Source of the DNA: CAZFZT01 sp964523675 | GTDB lineage: Bacteria > Planctomycetota > Phycisphaerae > Phycisphaerales > SM1A02 | DNA length: 22,868 bases | Assembly (NCBI GenBank): GCA_964523675.1 | Contig: CAZFZT010000056.1 | Span: 1 to 22,868, forward strand | Reading direction: 5' to 3' | Part shown: positions 16,933-22,868 of the stretch, in pieces | How the letters are laid out: every line of letters starts with the position of its first letter | Position numbering within the stretch: position 1 is the stretch's first letter | Notes under the pieces: generated by a model | The model's input: the letters and a program-made list of their open reading frames with translations, nothing else | Databases searched by the model: none | Told to the model about the DNA's origin: nothing | Program-made: the position numbers and the translations under genes

Positions 16933-16951
16933 CCACGTCGCGCAGACAAAA

Positions 16952-16975
16952 GGGCCGGCTCATGTGAGCCGGCCC
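16952..16975 (-). terminator. intrinsic terminator of the rplKAJL operon
   Basis: A perfect 11-bp inverted repeat (GGGCCGGCTCA and complement) with a minimal loop is followed on the minus strand by CTTTTG. It sits 33 nt past the rplL stop. It closes the ribosomal operon before the MATE gene, so rpoB does not follow rplL here. Confidence 0.85.
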
Positions 16976-17007
16976 GTTCAATATCAAATGCCGCGTTGTG
17001 AACCGAG

Positions 17008-17424
17008 TTACTTGATCTCGACTTCCGCGCCGGCCTCTTCGAGTTTCGCCTTGAGGGCGTCGGCTTCTTCCTTGGAGACCTTCTCCTTGACGGGCTTGGG
17101 GGCGCCATCGACGACGTCCTTGGCTTCCTTCAGGCCAAGTCCCGTCGCTTCGCGCACGGCCTTAATGACCTGAATCTTGTTGCCGCCCGCCGCCTTGAGC
17201 ACGACGTCGAACTCCGTCTGCTCTTCAGCGCCGCCGCCTTCGCCGCCACCGCCGCCCGCAGGACCGGCCATCATGACCGCACCGCCTGCCGCCGGCTCGA
17301 TGCCGTAGGTTTCCTTCATGTAGTCCGCAAGATCAACGGCTTCTTTGAGCGTCAGTCCGGCGATCTCGTCGCCCAACTTGCTGATCTTTGCGTCGAATGT
17401 CTTGGTTGCTGCTTCGTCAGCCAT
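17008..17424 (-). CDS. rplL: 50S ribosomal protein L7/L12
   Basis: A 138-residue stalk protein that recruits translation GTPases to the large subunit. The N-terminal dimerisation and L10-binding region (about 1-45) includes LTLKEAVDLADYMKETYGI. A flexible hinge of Ala and Gly (about 48-68) has an unusually pure glycine run and gives way at EEQTEFDVVL to the globular domain. The conserved KIQVIKAVREATGLGLKEAK and VVDGAPKPVKE segments are present. It is somewhat longer than the typical 120-125 residues because of the N-terminus and hinge. ATG 17424 matches family starts; the frame is open to 17454 without similarity. It is the last gene of the operon. Confidence 0.97.
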   Translation of the reverse strand: MADEAATKTFDAKISKLGDEIAGLTLKEAVDLADYMKETYGIEPAAGGAVMMAGPAGGGGGEGGGAEEQTEFDVVLKAAGGNKIQVIKAVREATGLGLKEAKDVVDGAPKPVKEKVSKEEADALKAKLEEAGAEVEIK

Positions 17425-17465
17425 TGTTGAAAAAACTCCATCTACGAGGTTCACGCTCCGAGAGG

Positions 17466-17545
17466 AGTTCCGACGGTCGGAACTTTTAACCCAAGGGCCA
17501 GTCGGATGCGGTGAGTGTCACAAATAGCCCCCGGCTTGCCGGGGG
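17466..17545 (-). promoter_or_regulatory. two hairpins in the rplJ-rplL spacer
   Basis: The rplJ-rplL spacer contains two stems. AGTTCCGA/TCGGAACT lies at 17466-17484 and CCCCCGGC/GCCGGGGG at 17528-17545. On the minus strand neither is followed by a good U-run, so they look more like processing, attenuation or stabilising structures than a full terminator. L7/L12 is needed in several copies per L10, so a structure that separates rplL expression from rplJ would make sense (inference). The second stem also resembles a common planctomycete intergenic hairpin. Confidence 0.4.
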
Positions 17546-17562
17546 GGATCTTCGTCGCGCGA

Positions 17563-18108
17563 TCACGCCACCTTTGAGATCGCCTCCCCCTTCTCCAGCC
17601 GTTCTTGAAGTTCCTTGACGATGCCAAGGATGTTCGAACCGGGGCTGGTGGCTGCGCGAACGAGGTTGCCGGCCGGCGAAAGAACGAGTTGCACGACTTT
17701 CGCTTGGGCTTCTTCCTTCGTTGGAAACTCGCTCAGCCGTTTGACGCCGGCTTCACCTTCAAAGTACTCGCCGTCGAGGACCGCCCCCTTGAACTGAAGG
17801 TTGGCGACTTTCTTCGCCCAGGAGATGATCTCACGGGCGACATCAACGACTGAATCTGCGCCATAGGCGAGCGCCGCCGGTCCGGCAAGCGCGGGTTCGA
17901 TCGCTTCGAGATTCGTGCCGGCAAAGGCCTTCCGCGCAAGCGTGTTGCGAACAACGGTCACCCGGATGTTCTTCTGCTGAAGACCCAGCCGCAGCGCGTT
18001 GTTCTCATTGGCGTCAATGCCGCGAACATCGATCACCAGCGCGCCGTCGATGCCGGTGAAGCGCTGCTGATAGTCGGCGAGGATCATTTCTTTGACTGGT
18101 TTGCTCAT
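17563..18108 (-). CDS. rplJ: 50S ribosomal protein L10
   Basis: A 181-residue base of the ribosomal stalk. It binds 23S rRNA through its N-terminal domain and holds L7/L12 dimers on its C-terminal helix. Family marks are the N-terminal MSKPVKEMILADY, VRVTVVRNTLARKAF-like segment (about 48-62), the central PAALAYG, and the alpha-8 helix ending NILGIVKELQERLEKGEAI. The length is normal. ATG 18108 has GAGG a short distance upstream. It lies 77 nt after rplA. L10 often represses its own mRNA by binding a leader in this position. Confidence 0.97.
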   Translation of the reverse strand: MSKPVKEMILADYQQRFTGIDGALVIDVRGIDANENNALRLGLQQKNIRVTVVRNTLARKAFAGTNLEAIEPALAGPAALAYGADSVVDVAREIISWAKKVANLQFKGAVLDGEYFEGEAGVKRLSEFPTKEEAQAKVVQLVLSPAGNLVRAATSPGSNILGIVKELQERLEKGEAISKVA

Positions 18109-18133
18109 TGATTTACCTCAGTTTCTGCCGCTT

Positions 18134-18163
18134 GTGGCTTCGCCATCATGTGGAATACTCCAC
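18134..18163 (-). promoter_or_regulatory. hairpin pair upstream of rplJ, possible L10 leader
   Basis: TGGC/GCCA with a 3-nt loop (18135-18145) and GTGGA/TCCAC with a 4-nt loop (18150-18163) lie side by side in the 77-nt rplA-rplJ spacer. The position matches that of L10-binding autoregulatory leaders in other bacteria. A kink-turn was not demonstrated by eye. Confidence 0.3.
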
Positions 18164-18185
18164 TTCACATCGCGGCCAAAGTCCA

Positions 18186-18869
18186 TCAAACCGCGACCGG
18201 CACTCCGGGCGTCATCGTGCCGCTGATGACGCATCGCTTCAAGTACTGCCCCTTCGCGGCCGAGGGCTTGATCTTGTGAATCGTCGCAAGGAAGTGTTCG
18301 AGGTTGGCGACCAGATCCTCCTCCTTGAAACTCATCTTGCCAATGACACAGTGAATGTTTCCGCCGTCGTCATTGCGATATTCGAGTTTGCCGGCGCTGT
18401 ATTCGGTGACGGCATTGACGACGTCCGGCGTGACGGTGCCGGCTTTGGGCGAGGGCATCAGACCCTTCGGGCCGAGCACCCGGCCGAGTTTCGCGATCAC
18501 GCGCATCATGTCGGGAGAAGCGACCGCAACGTCAAAGTCCATCCAGCCGGTTTCGATTTTGGCGACCAGGTCTTCGCCGCCCGCTTCAACAGCGCCCGCC
18601 TGCTTCGCTGCATCGACTTTGTCGCTTGAGCAGAAGCACACGACGCGCGCCGTCTTACCGACGCCCCTGGGCATCGAGATCGAGCCACGCAGTTGCTGAT
18701 CGGCCTGTTTCGGATCAATGCCGAGGTTGACGCAGACTTCGACCGTCTGATCGAATTTCGGTCCCTTGAAAGACTTGAGCGCCTTGATCGCCTCCGGCAC
18801 AGCGAGCGGGCCGGTGATCTTTTGCGCGATTTCTGCGTTCGCCTTCTTTCGCTTCGTGAGTGTGGGCAT
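18186..18869 (-). CDS. rplA: 50S ribosomal protein L1
   Basis: A 227-residue protein of the mobile L1 stalk, which helps release E-site tRNA, and a translational repressor of its own operon in many bacteria. Recognisable segments are FDQTVEVCVNLGIDPKQADQ, RGSISMPRGVGKTARVVCF, the inserted domain with GWMDFDVAVASPDMMRVI, and LGRVLGPKGLMPSPKAGTV. The C-terminal TPGVPV is close to the family's end. It begins 2 nt after the rplK stop, so translation is probably coupled. Confidence 0.98.
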   Translation of the reverse strand: MPTLTKRKKANAEIAQKITGPLAVPEAIKALKSFKGPKFDQTVEVCVNLGIDPKQADQQLRGSISMPRGVGKTARVVCFCSSDKVDAAKQAGAVEAGGEDLVAKIETGWMDFDVAVASPDMMRVIAKLGRVLGPKGLMPSPKAGTVTPDVVNAVTEYSAGKLEYRNDDGGNIHCVIGKMSFKEEDLVANLEHFLATIHKIKPSAAKGQYLKRCVISGTMTPGVPVAV

Positions 18870-18871
18870 GG

Positions 18872-19306
18872 TCAGGCGGCTCCTCCGGCAATGGTGATGC
18901 CCATGGAGCGGGCGGTACCTTCGATTGTCTTCATCGCTGCTTCAACGGACGCGGCGTTGAGATCCTTGGCCTTCTCTTCCGCAATCGCGCGAACCTGCTC
19001 CTTGGTGATCTGGCCGACCTTCTTCGTATTCGGCGTACCTGAGCCGGACTCAACGCCGGCCGCTTCCTTGATGAGAACCGCAGCTGGCGACGACTTGATC
19101 TCAAAGTCAAACGACCGATCGTGATACACGGTGATGAGGCAGCCGACGACCTTGCCGTTGAGTTCACGAGTGCGCTCGTTGAACTGCTGAATGAACTGGC
19201 CGGGGTTGATGCCGTTGGCGCCGAGCGCCGGGCCGATGGGCGGCGCGGGCGTGGCTTTGCCGCCGGGGGCCATGATTTTGAATTGCTTGGTAACGCGCTT
19301 GGCCAT
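18872..19306 (-). CDS. rplK: 50S ribosomal protein L11
   Basis: A 144-residue protein of the GTPase-associated centre, binding 23S rRNA with L10 and required for stringent factor activation. The proline-rich N-terminus (PAPPIGPALGANGIN, about 21-35) and FIQQFNERT are diagnostic. So are FEIKSSPAAVLIKEAAGV and the C-terminal rRNA-binding GTARSMGITI. AAGGAG (19312-19317) lies 5 nt before ATG 19306. It is first in the operon; the usual upstream nusG and secE are not adjacent, and a divergent ABC ATPase gene follows instead. Confidence 0.98.
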   Translation of the reverse strand: MAKRVTKQFKIMAPGGKATPAPPIGPALGANGINPGQFIQQFNERTRELNGKVVGCLITVYHDRSFDFEIKSSPAAVLIKEAAGVESGSGTPNTKKVGQITKEQVRAIAEEKAKDLNAASVEAAMKTIEGTARSMGITIAGGAA

Positions 19307-19349
19307 AATGACTCCTTACCTCCCACCGACATCGTCGCTACGCTGCGAG

Positions 19350-19379
19350 CCGCCCTGAAGTGGGCCTGTTCAGGGGCGG
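19350..19379 (-). promoter_or_regulatory. bulged hairpin in the rplK leader
   Basis: CCGCC-CTGAA pairs with TTCAG-G-GGCGG, one residue bulged, around a 9-nt loop. It lies between the predicted promoter and the rplK ribosome binding site. A structured leader here is where L1 repression would act, but the L1 target consensus was not established by eye. Confidence 0.35.
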
Positions 19380-19433
19380 GTGCGACGCCAGTGGTCTAAA
19401 CGGTCTCGAATGTCTCCCGGAAGTGGGTCCGCC

Positions 19434-19461
19434 ATTGTAGCGGGTGATCCGGCAGATTCAA
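19434..19461 (-). promoter_or_regulatory. sigma70-type promoter of rplKAJL
   Basis: On the minus strand TTGAAT (19461-19456) and TACAAT (19439-19434) are separated by 16 nt. Each matches the vegetative consensus at four or five of six positions. Transcription would start near 19427, leaving a leader of about 120 nt before rplK. No other pair of this quality was found in the 243-bp region. Confidence 0.65.
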
Positions 19462-19549
19462 GGGAGGGGAAACGAGAAGAAGGGGCTGGCTTCAGTGGGC
19501 GTTTTCCAGAGACAGGTGACGAAGCTGAGCTGAGCTAGCCACGCCCCGC

Positions 19550-20299
19550 ATGCCCCCCCATATCATCCTCCTCGTGGCCGATCTTCGCGTCTGCAATCTC
19601 GCAAAACGGTTCGGCGGTAGAACGCTTGCCCTTGCCGGTGTGGATCTCGAGGTGCCACACGGCACCTGTCTGGCGATCGTCGGCCCATCGGGCTGTGGCA
19701 AATCCACCTTGCTGCGCATCATCGCCGGTTTGGAGAAGGCGGATCAGGGGCAGGTATCGCTCGATGACGAACCCATCGATTCGATGCCGCCTCACCGCAG
19801 AGGCATATCGATGGTTTTTCAGGATTTCCCCCTTTACCCCCACATGAGCGTGCGGCAGAACCTGGCTTTTCCGCTGAAGATGAGGAGGGTGCCACGTGTC
19901 CAGGCCGAAGAAGCGATACGACAGGCATCGTCGATGCTCGGTATCGAGAAGCTACTGGATCGGAAGCCCGGTCAGCTCTCAGGCGGTGAGCAACAGCGCG
20001 TCGCTCTCGGCCGGGTCATTGTCGCAAAGCCCAAGATTGCCCTTCTTGATGAGCCGATGAGCAACCTCGATGCGCGCCTTCGAGAGACCCTGCGCACCGA
20101 ACTTCGCACGCTCCAGAAATCACTCCGCCTTACCATGCTCTTCGTTACGCATGACCAGCGGGAAGCAGCTGCCGTCGGCGATCGTCTTGGCGTAATGATG
20201 CGCGGACGTATCGAGCAGATCGGCTTGCCCGATTCGGTCCTGCGGGAACCGAAGAGTGAAACTGTCGCCGAGTTTCTCGGCGTGCCGATGCCAACCTGA
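19550..20299 (+). CDS. ABC transporter ATPase of the MalK/UgpC/PotA class, without TOBE domain
   Basis: A 249-residue nucleotide-binding subunit that would drive an import permease. Visible motifs are Walker A GPSGCGKST, the Q-loop VFQDFPLYPHMSV, signature LSGGEQQR, Walker B IALLDEPMSNLDARLR, and the H-loop FVTHDQREA. This sequence style (VGDRLGVMMRGRIEQIG, then AEFLG) belongs to the sugar, polyamine and iron importer ATPases, which normally continue for about 100 residues with a regulatory TOBE domain. This protein ends at that boundary and the next gene begins 5 nt later. No permease or binding-protein gene is nearby. ATG 19550 is used; GTG 19574 (MADLRVCNLAKRF) fits the family start better, and neither has a Shine-Dalgarno. 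It may serve an unlinked permease. Confidence 0.88.
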   Translation: MPPHIILLVADLRVCNLAKRFGGRTLALAGVDLEVPHGTCLAIVGPSGCGKSTLLRIIAGLEKADQGQVSLDDEPIDSMPPHRRGISMVFQDFPLYPHMSVRQNLAFPLKMRRVPRVQAEEAIRQASSMLGIEKLLDRKPGQLSGGEQQRVALGRVIVAKPKIALLDEPMSNLDARLRETLRTELRTLQKSLRLTMLFVTHDQREAAAVGDRLGVMMRGRIEQIGLPDSVLREPKSETVAEFLGVPMPT

Positions 20300-20304
20300 C
20301 CTTG

Positions 20305-20541
20305 ATGCACGACGAAGGGCCAAACGAAGACGACCTCAACCGTTTTGGTGACGACACCGCCTACTGCCCGGAATGCGGAGGAGAAATCTGGGATCAGGCC
20401 GAGTTCTGCCCCGAATGTGGTTCCTATCTTGCTGGCAGAACATCGAGCCGGCCACCGCTTGAGCGCGAGTTCCGCTCCAAGTGGATCGTCCTCATCGCCA
20501 TTATCGTTCTGATCGCATTTATTCTGATCGCAGTGTTTTGA
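20305..20541 (+). CDS. small zinc-ribbon protein with C-terminal membrane anchor
   Basis: A 78-residue protein of unknown function. An acidic N-terminus (1-17) leads to a four-cysteine zinc ribbon, C21/C24 and C35/C38, in the pattern YCPECGGEI and FCPECGSYL. A basic linker (about 43-55) and a single strongly hydrophobic segment (about 58-78) at the very C-terminus make it a tail-anchored protein with the ribbon in the cytosol (inference). It starts 5 nt after the ABC ATPase stop and is probably co-transcribed. A TTG 3 nt earlier is an alternative start. It could tether or regulate the ATPase, but nothing in the sequence proves this. Confidence 0.8.
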   Translation: MHDEGPNEDDLNRFGDDTAYCPECGGEIWDQAEFCPECGSYLAGRTSSRPPLEREFRSKWIVLIAIIVLIAFILIAVF

Positions 20542-20575
20542 GTCGCCCCTTGCCGCTCGCACGCGCCGAACCAGG

Positions 20576-22435
20576 TCACGTGCCCGCCAGCTGCGTATGA
20601 CTCAAGCGCGCGTAGAGGTCGCATCGTGAAAGCAACTGTTCATGCGTTCCCTGATCGACGATGCGACCTTCATCCATCACCACAATGCGGTCCGCCCCCA
20701 GCACCGTCGAAAGTCGGTGCGCGATGATGAGTGATGTGCGGCCTTTGCAGAACTCCTTCAAGGCGTCGTTGATGCGCGCTTCGGACTCCGCGTCGATCTG
20801 ACTCGTCGCTTCATCCAGAATCAGGATCGCAGGATCGCGCATAATTGCTCGCGCGATCGCAATGCGCTGGCGCTGCCCGCCGGAGAGCGAAGTTCCCTGC
20901 TCCAGCACATGGGCGTCATATCCACCCGGAATTCGCTCAATGAATTCATGAGCGTGCGCTCGTTTTGCCGCGTCCATGATGCGGTCTCGACCTGCCTCCA
21001 CAGGATGAACGCCATATGCGATGTTCTCTGCAATCGTGCCGTGGAACATCACCGTTTCCTGTGTCACGACGCCAATCTGGCCGCGCAGACTTCTTAGACT
21101 TGCCTTGGCGATGTCGATCCCATCGATGAGCACTGCGCCGCTATCAGGCACGAGCAGACGCGGCACGAGACCGAGGAGCGTTGTCTTGCCGGACCCGTTC
21201 GGGCCGACGATGGCTACACGTTCACCATGCACGATGCGCAGCGTTACCTTGTCAAGCGCCCGCCGCTCTGCACGTGGGTACGTATAGCAAACCGCATCAA
21301 ACTCGAGCGACTTGCAGTGTCGCGACAGTTCCGGTCGCGCTCTATCCCCGTCCTCCTCGACAGGTGATCGAAGCAGTTCCAAGAGTCGCCCAGCGGGCGC
21401 GGCCGCGGCCTGCGCTTCATTCACAAATCCTGCGACCGGCCGAAATGATGCGCCCGCAACCCCGAGCGCGAGCAGGGTTACAAAGAACCGATCCACTGTG
21501 AGTGAACCCTGCAGAATCATGTACAGCGCAAGCAGCGCAAGCGAACTCAAGACCAGTACGGAGATCACCTCCATGAGCGGGCTGGCCAACGCCTTGGCGG
21601 TGCGCACGCGCAGTTCCTGTTTCACAACCCGATCATTCGTCCGAGCAAACTGCTCAGCCGCGCGCTGCTCGGCTGTATTGGCCTTCACCGCGCGCAAACC
21701 CTGCAATGTTTCGCTCGCAATCTGCAGAAGCCCCGCCTGCCCCTCCAAGGCCCGCTTCGTACCTCGGCGGATGCGCCTGCCGAGCTTCCGCAAAATGAAC
21801 GCCAAGCCAGGCAGCACGACGATCGCAATCATTGTCAGCCCCGGATGGAGTATCAGCGCGATGACGAAACCGCCCAATCCCTTGACGATCTGTGACACCG
21901 CCTTGCTGGTGATCGCCACCAGGCCGCCACGCAGCTCCGTTGTATCCCGGATAATGCGGGCAACGAGTTGCGATGGCCCGTGCTGGAACACATCCGTCAA
22001 AGGCAGATCAACCACATGGCGAAAGACCTCGGCTCGAATCGACGCAACCGCGCGCGTCACAACCGTTGCGCTGAGATACATGTGCAGAAAATTGCACGCA
22101 GCGCCAAGTGCAGTCAACACCAGCAGCACGCCGACCATCAGCGCGACGCCTTGAAATGGGTCACTCGGGAGCGCATCGATGATCGGCTGCGGGATCAGCC
22201 AACGCTCATCAGATCCAGTTTCCTGTGCCTTGATGATCAACTCAGCGTTATATCGGCTCGCCACCTCCGGCAGCGACCGCGTCTCCCCCTCTGCGAGCAC
22301 CATACGCAGCACCGGCATCAAGCCGAGCAATCCCGCACCGAGACTCGATCCGGCCAGAACAGCAAAGAACATCGCGGCGACCAGGGTGCCGCGATATCGA
22401 AGAATGTAGCGAGCAAAGTGCCAGAAAGGTCTCAT
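20576..22435 (-). CDS. ABC exporter, fused permease-ATPase (MsbA/lipid-drug type)
   Basis: A 619-residue half-transporter that should work as a homodimer in the inner membrane, flipping lipids or exporting hydrophobic compounds. Six membrane helices fill about 1-335. An unusually long polar loop separates the first two (about 50-95). The ATPase has Walker A GPNGSGKTTLL near residue 410, the Q-loop VVTQETVMFHGTIAENI, signature LSGGQRQRIAIARAI, Walker B ILILDEATSQID, and the H-loop IIAHRLSTV. ATG 22435 (MRPFWHFARYILRYRG) starts at the membrane domain; the frame runs on to 22504 without similarity and stops just short of the aroA stop. No Shine-Dalgarno is seen. It lies 71 nt downstream of aroA on the same strand and may share its transcript. 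Substrate unknown. Confidence 0.93.
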   Translation of the reverse strand: MRPFWHFARYILRYRGTLVAAMFFAVLAGSSLGAGLLGLMPVLRMVLAEGETRSLPEVASRYNAELIIKAQETGSDERWLIPQPIIDALPSDPFQGVALMVGVLLVLTALGAACNFLHMYLSATVVTRAVASIRAEVFRHVVDLPLTDVFQHGPSQLVARIIRDTTELRGGLVAITSKAVSQIVKGLGGFVIALILHPGLTMIAIVVLPGLAFILRKLGRRIRRGTKRALEGQAGLLQIASETLQGLRAVKANTAEQRAAEQFARTNDRVVKQELRVRTAKALASPLMEVISVLVLSSLALLALYMILQGSLTVDRFFVTLLALGVAGASFRPVAGFVNEAQAAAAPAGRLLELLRSPVEEDGDRARPELSRHCKSLEFDAVCYTYPRAERRALDKVTLRIVHGERVAIVGPNGSGKTTLLGLVPRLLVPDSGAVLIDGIDIAKASLRSLRGQIGVVTQETVMFHGTIAENIAYGVHPVEAGRDRIMDAAKRAHAHEFIERIPGGYDAHVLEQGTSLSGGQRQRIAIARAIMRDPAILILDEATSQIDAESEARINDALKEFCKGRTSLIIAHRLSTVLGADRIVVMDEGRIVDQGTHEQLLSRCDLYARLSHTQLAGT

Positions 22436-22506
22436 GGTGAATCGACAAGCCGGGTATCGAAGAATCCGCCGCGAGCACGGCTTCTCCCGGTCGCAAATCG
22501 ACAAGG

Positions 22507-22868
22507 TTATTCATACAGCTTCGCAAAATCCTTCCAGAACGTGGGATAGCTCTTGGCAACGCACTTGGGATTGCGAATCGAGATGCCCGGCCGGACGAGG
22601 CCGAGGATCGCGAACGACATCGCCATCCGGTGGTCGTTGTACGTTTCGATGACGACAGGCGCCGGGGGATCTGATGAGCGCGCGGAAGCCGGGTCTGACG
22701 AGCGCGCAGACGCCGGGTCTGACGAGCGCAGCGAGGAAGGCCCGGATGGGGTGACCTTTGATTCATCGCCCCCCGCGCGCCCATCCGCGTCTTCCTCCCT
22801 CCGGTCGTCAGACGCGGCGTCAATTTGAGCGACTTGCGCCGGCGGCGTGATGGTGATCGAATCCTCCG
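22507..22868 (-). CDS. aroA: 3-phosphoshikimate 1-carboxyvinyltransferase (EPSP synthase), C-terminal part, with in-frame insertion
   Basis: The window holds only the last 120 or so codons; the start lies beyond 22868. EPSP synthase joins shikimate-3-phosphate and phosphoenolpyruvate in the sixth step of the shikimate pathway. The end matches the family clearly: DSITITPP, then IETYNDHRMAMSFAILGL, RPGISIRNPKCVAKSYPTFW, and KLYE at the stop. The Arg of NDHRMAM and the Lys of CVAKSYP correspond to the PEP-binding R386 and K411 of the E. coli enzyme. Between ITITPP and TYNDHR there are 65 residues where E. coli has 9. The extra part is low-complexity, rich in S, D, A, R and P, with repeated SSDPASAR, and corresponds to the repeat/palindrome at 22669-22821. 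The frame is open throughout with no stop, so the gene is probably intact. Confidence 0.93.
   Translation of the reverse strand, partial: EDSITITPPAQVAQIDAASDDRREEDADGRAGGDESKVTPSGPSSLRSSDPASARSSDPASARSSDPPAPVVIETYNDHRMAMSFAILGLVRPGISIRNPKCVAKSYPTFWKDFAKLYE
22669..22740. repeat. three 24-bp tandem repeats in aroA
   Basis: Units at 22669-22692, 22693-22716 and 22717-22740 share TCTGA-GAGCGC cores. The second and third share the first 13 bases exactly; the third then diverges into the palindrome arm. As 24 bp is eight codons, each unit adds SSDPASAR-like residues to AroA without shifting the frame. Confidence 0.8.
22709..22821. repeat. 113-bp imperfect palindromic element inside aroA
   Basis: Arms at 22709-22750 and 22780-22821 (42 nt each) are reverse complements at 36 of 42 positions, around a 29-nt central loop. 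The core GTCTGACGA and GAGGAAG and GGATGGG blocks match exactly. Together with the tandem repeats (22669-22821) it spans 153 bp, or 51 codons. It looks like a MITE- or REP-like palindrome that entered a coding gene in frame. Confidence 0.75.

Noticed and set aside
17466..17487. Plus-strand terminator (stem followed by TTTT)
   Set aside because: No plus-strand gene lies upstream; the stem is better seen as part of the rplL leader on the minus strand.
22669..22740. Possible CRISPR array from the 24-bp repeats
   Set aside because: Units are directly adjacent with no spacers and lie within a coding frame.
22553..22828. 91-residue plus-strand frame with SDERAEAG repeats
   Set aside because: It is the reverse reading of the aroA insertion; the minus strand has the conserved EPSP synthase motifs.

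Overview
The window is GC-rich bacterial DNA, most likely from a planctomycete of the Phycisphaerae type (inference). The evidence is a secreted FG-GAP/VCBS protein ending in a tandem dockerin-like GDLDG...GVPDLL module, a membrane protein with CGYNLRGL zinc ribbons at both ends, patchy Shine-Dalgarno use, and several short interspersed repeats of kinds common in planctomycete intergenic DNA. Nothing looks like a prophage, IS element, CRISPR array or tRNA.

Layout. 85-4657, minus strand: a two-zinc-ribbon membrane protein, purQ, the large secreted FG-GAP protein and a HIT hydrolase. 4895-9116, plus strand: a proteostasis and RNA-turnover block with two different Hsp20 chaperones, an HtrA/DegP-like protease with two PDZ domains, and an RNase D-like DEDDy exonuclease with an HRDC domain. 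9471-14963, plus strand: a 1632-residue soluble sensor kinase (GAF, eight PAS domains, HisKA, HATPase, degenerate receiver-like tail) followed by a receiver-only response regulator, probably its partner. 15232-16932, minus strand: a MATE-type transporter. 17008-19306, minus strand: the ribosomal operon rplK-rplA-rplJ-rplL with a visible sigma70-type promoter, structured spacers and an intrinsic terminator. 19550-20541, plus strand: a short ABC ATPase that stops where a TOBE domain would normally begin, followed 5 nt later by a tiny zinc-ribbon/TM protein. 20576-22868, minus strand: an MsbA-like ABC exporter downstream of the 3' end of aroA (EPSP synthase).

The most unusual object is in aroA. 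A roughly 153-bp block, exactly 51 codons, sits in frame between the conserved ITITPP strand and the TYNDHRMAMSFA motif. It consists of 24-bp tandem repeats running into a long imperfect palindrome with 42-nt arms. It resembles in principle the palindromic elements that invade Rickettsia genes in frame. Three other short-repeat families lie at gene boundaries (about 1152-1228, 5936-6013 and 16888-16911). One of them lies inside the longest possible reading of the MATE N-terminus and casts doubt on that start codon.
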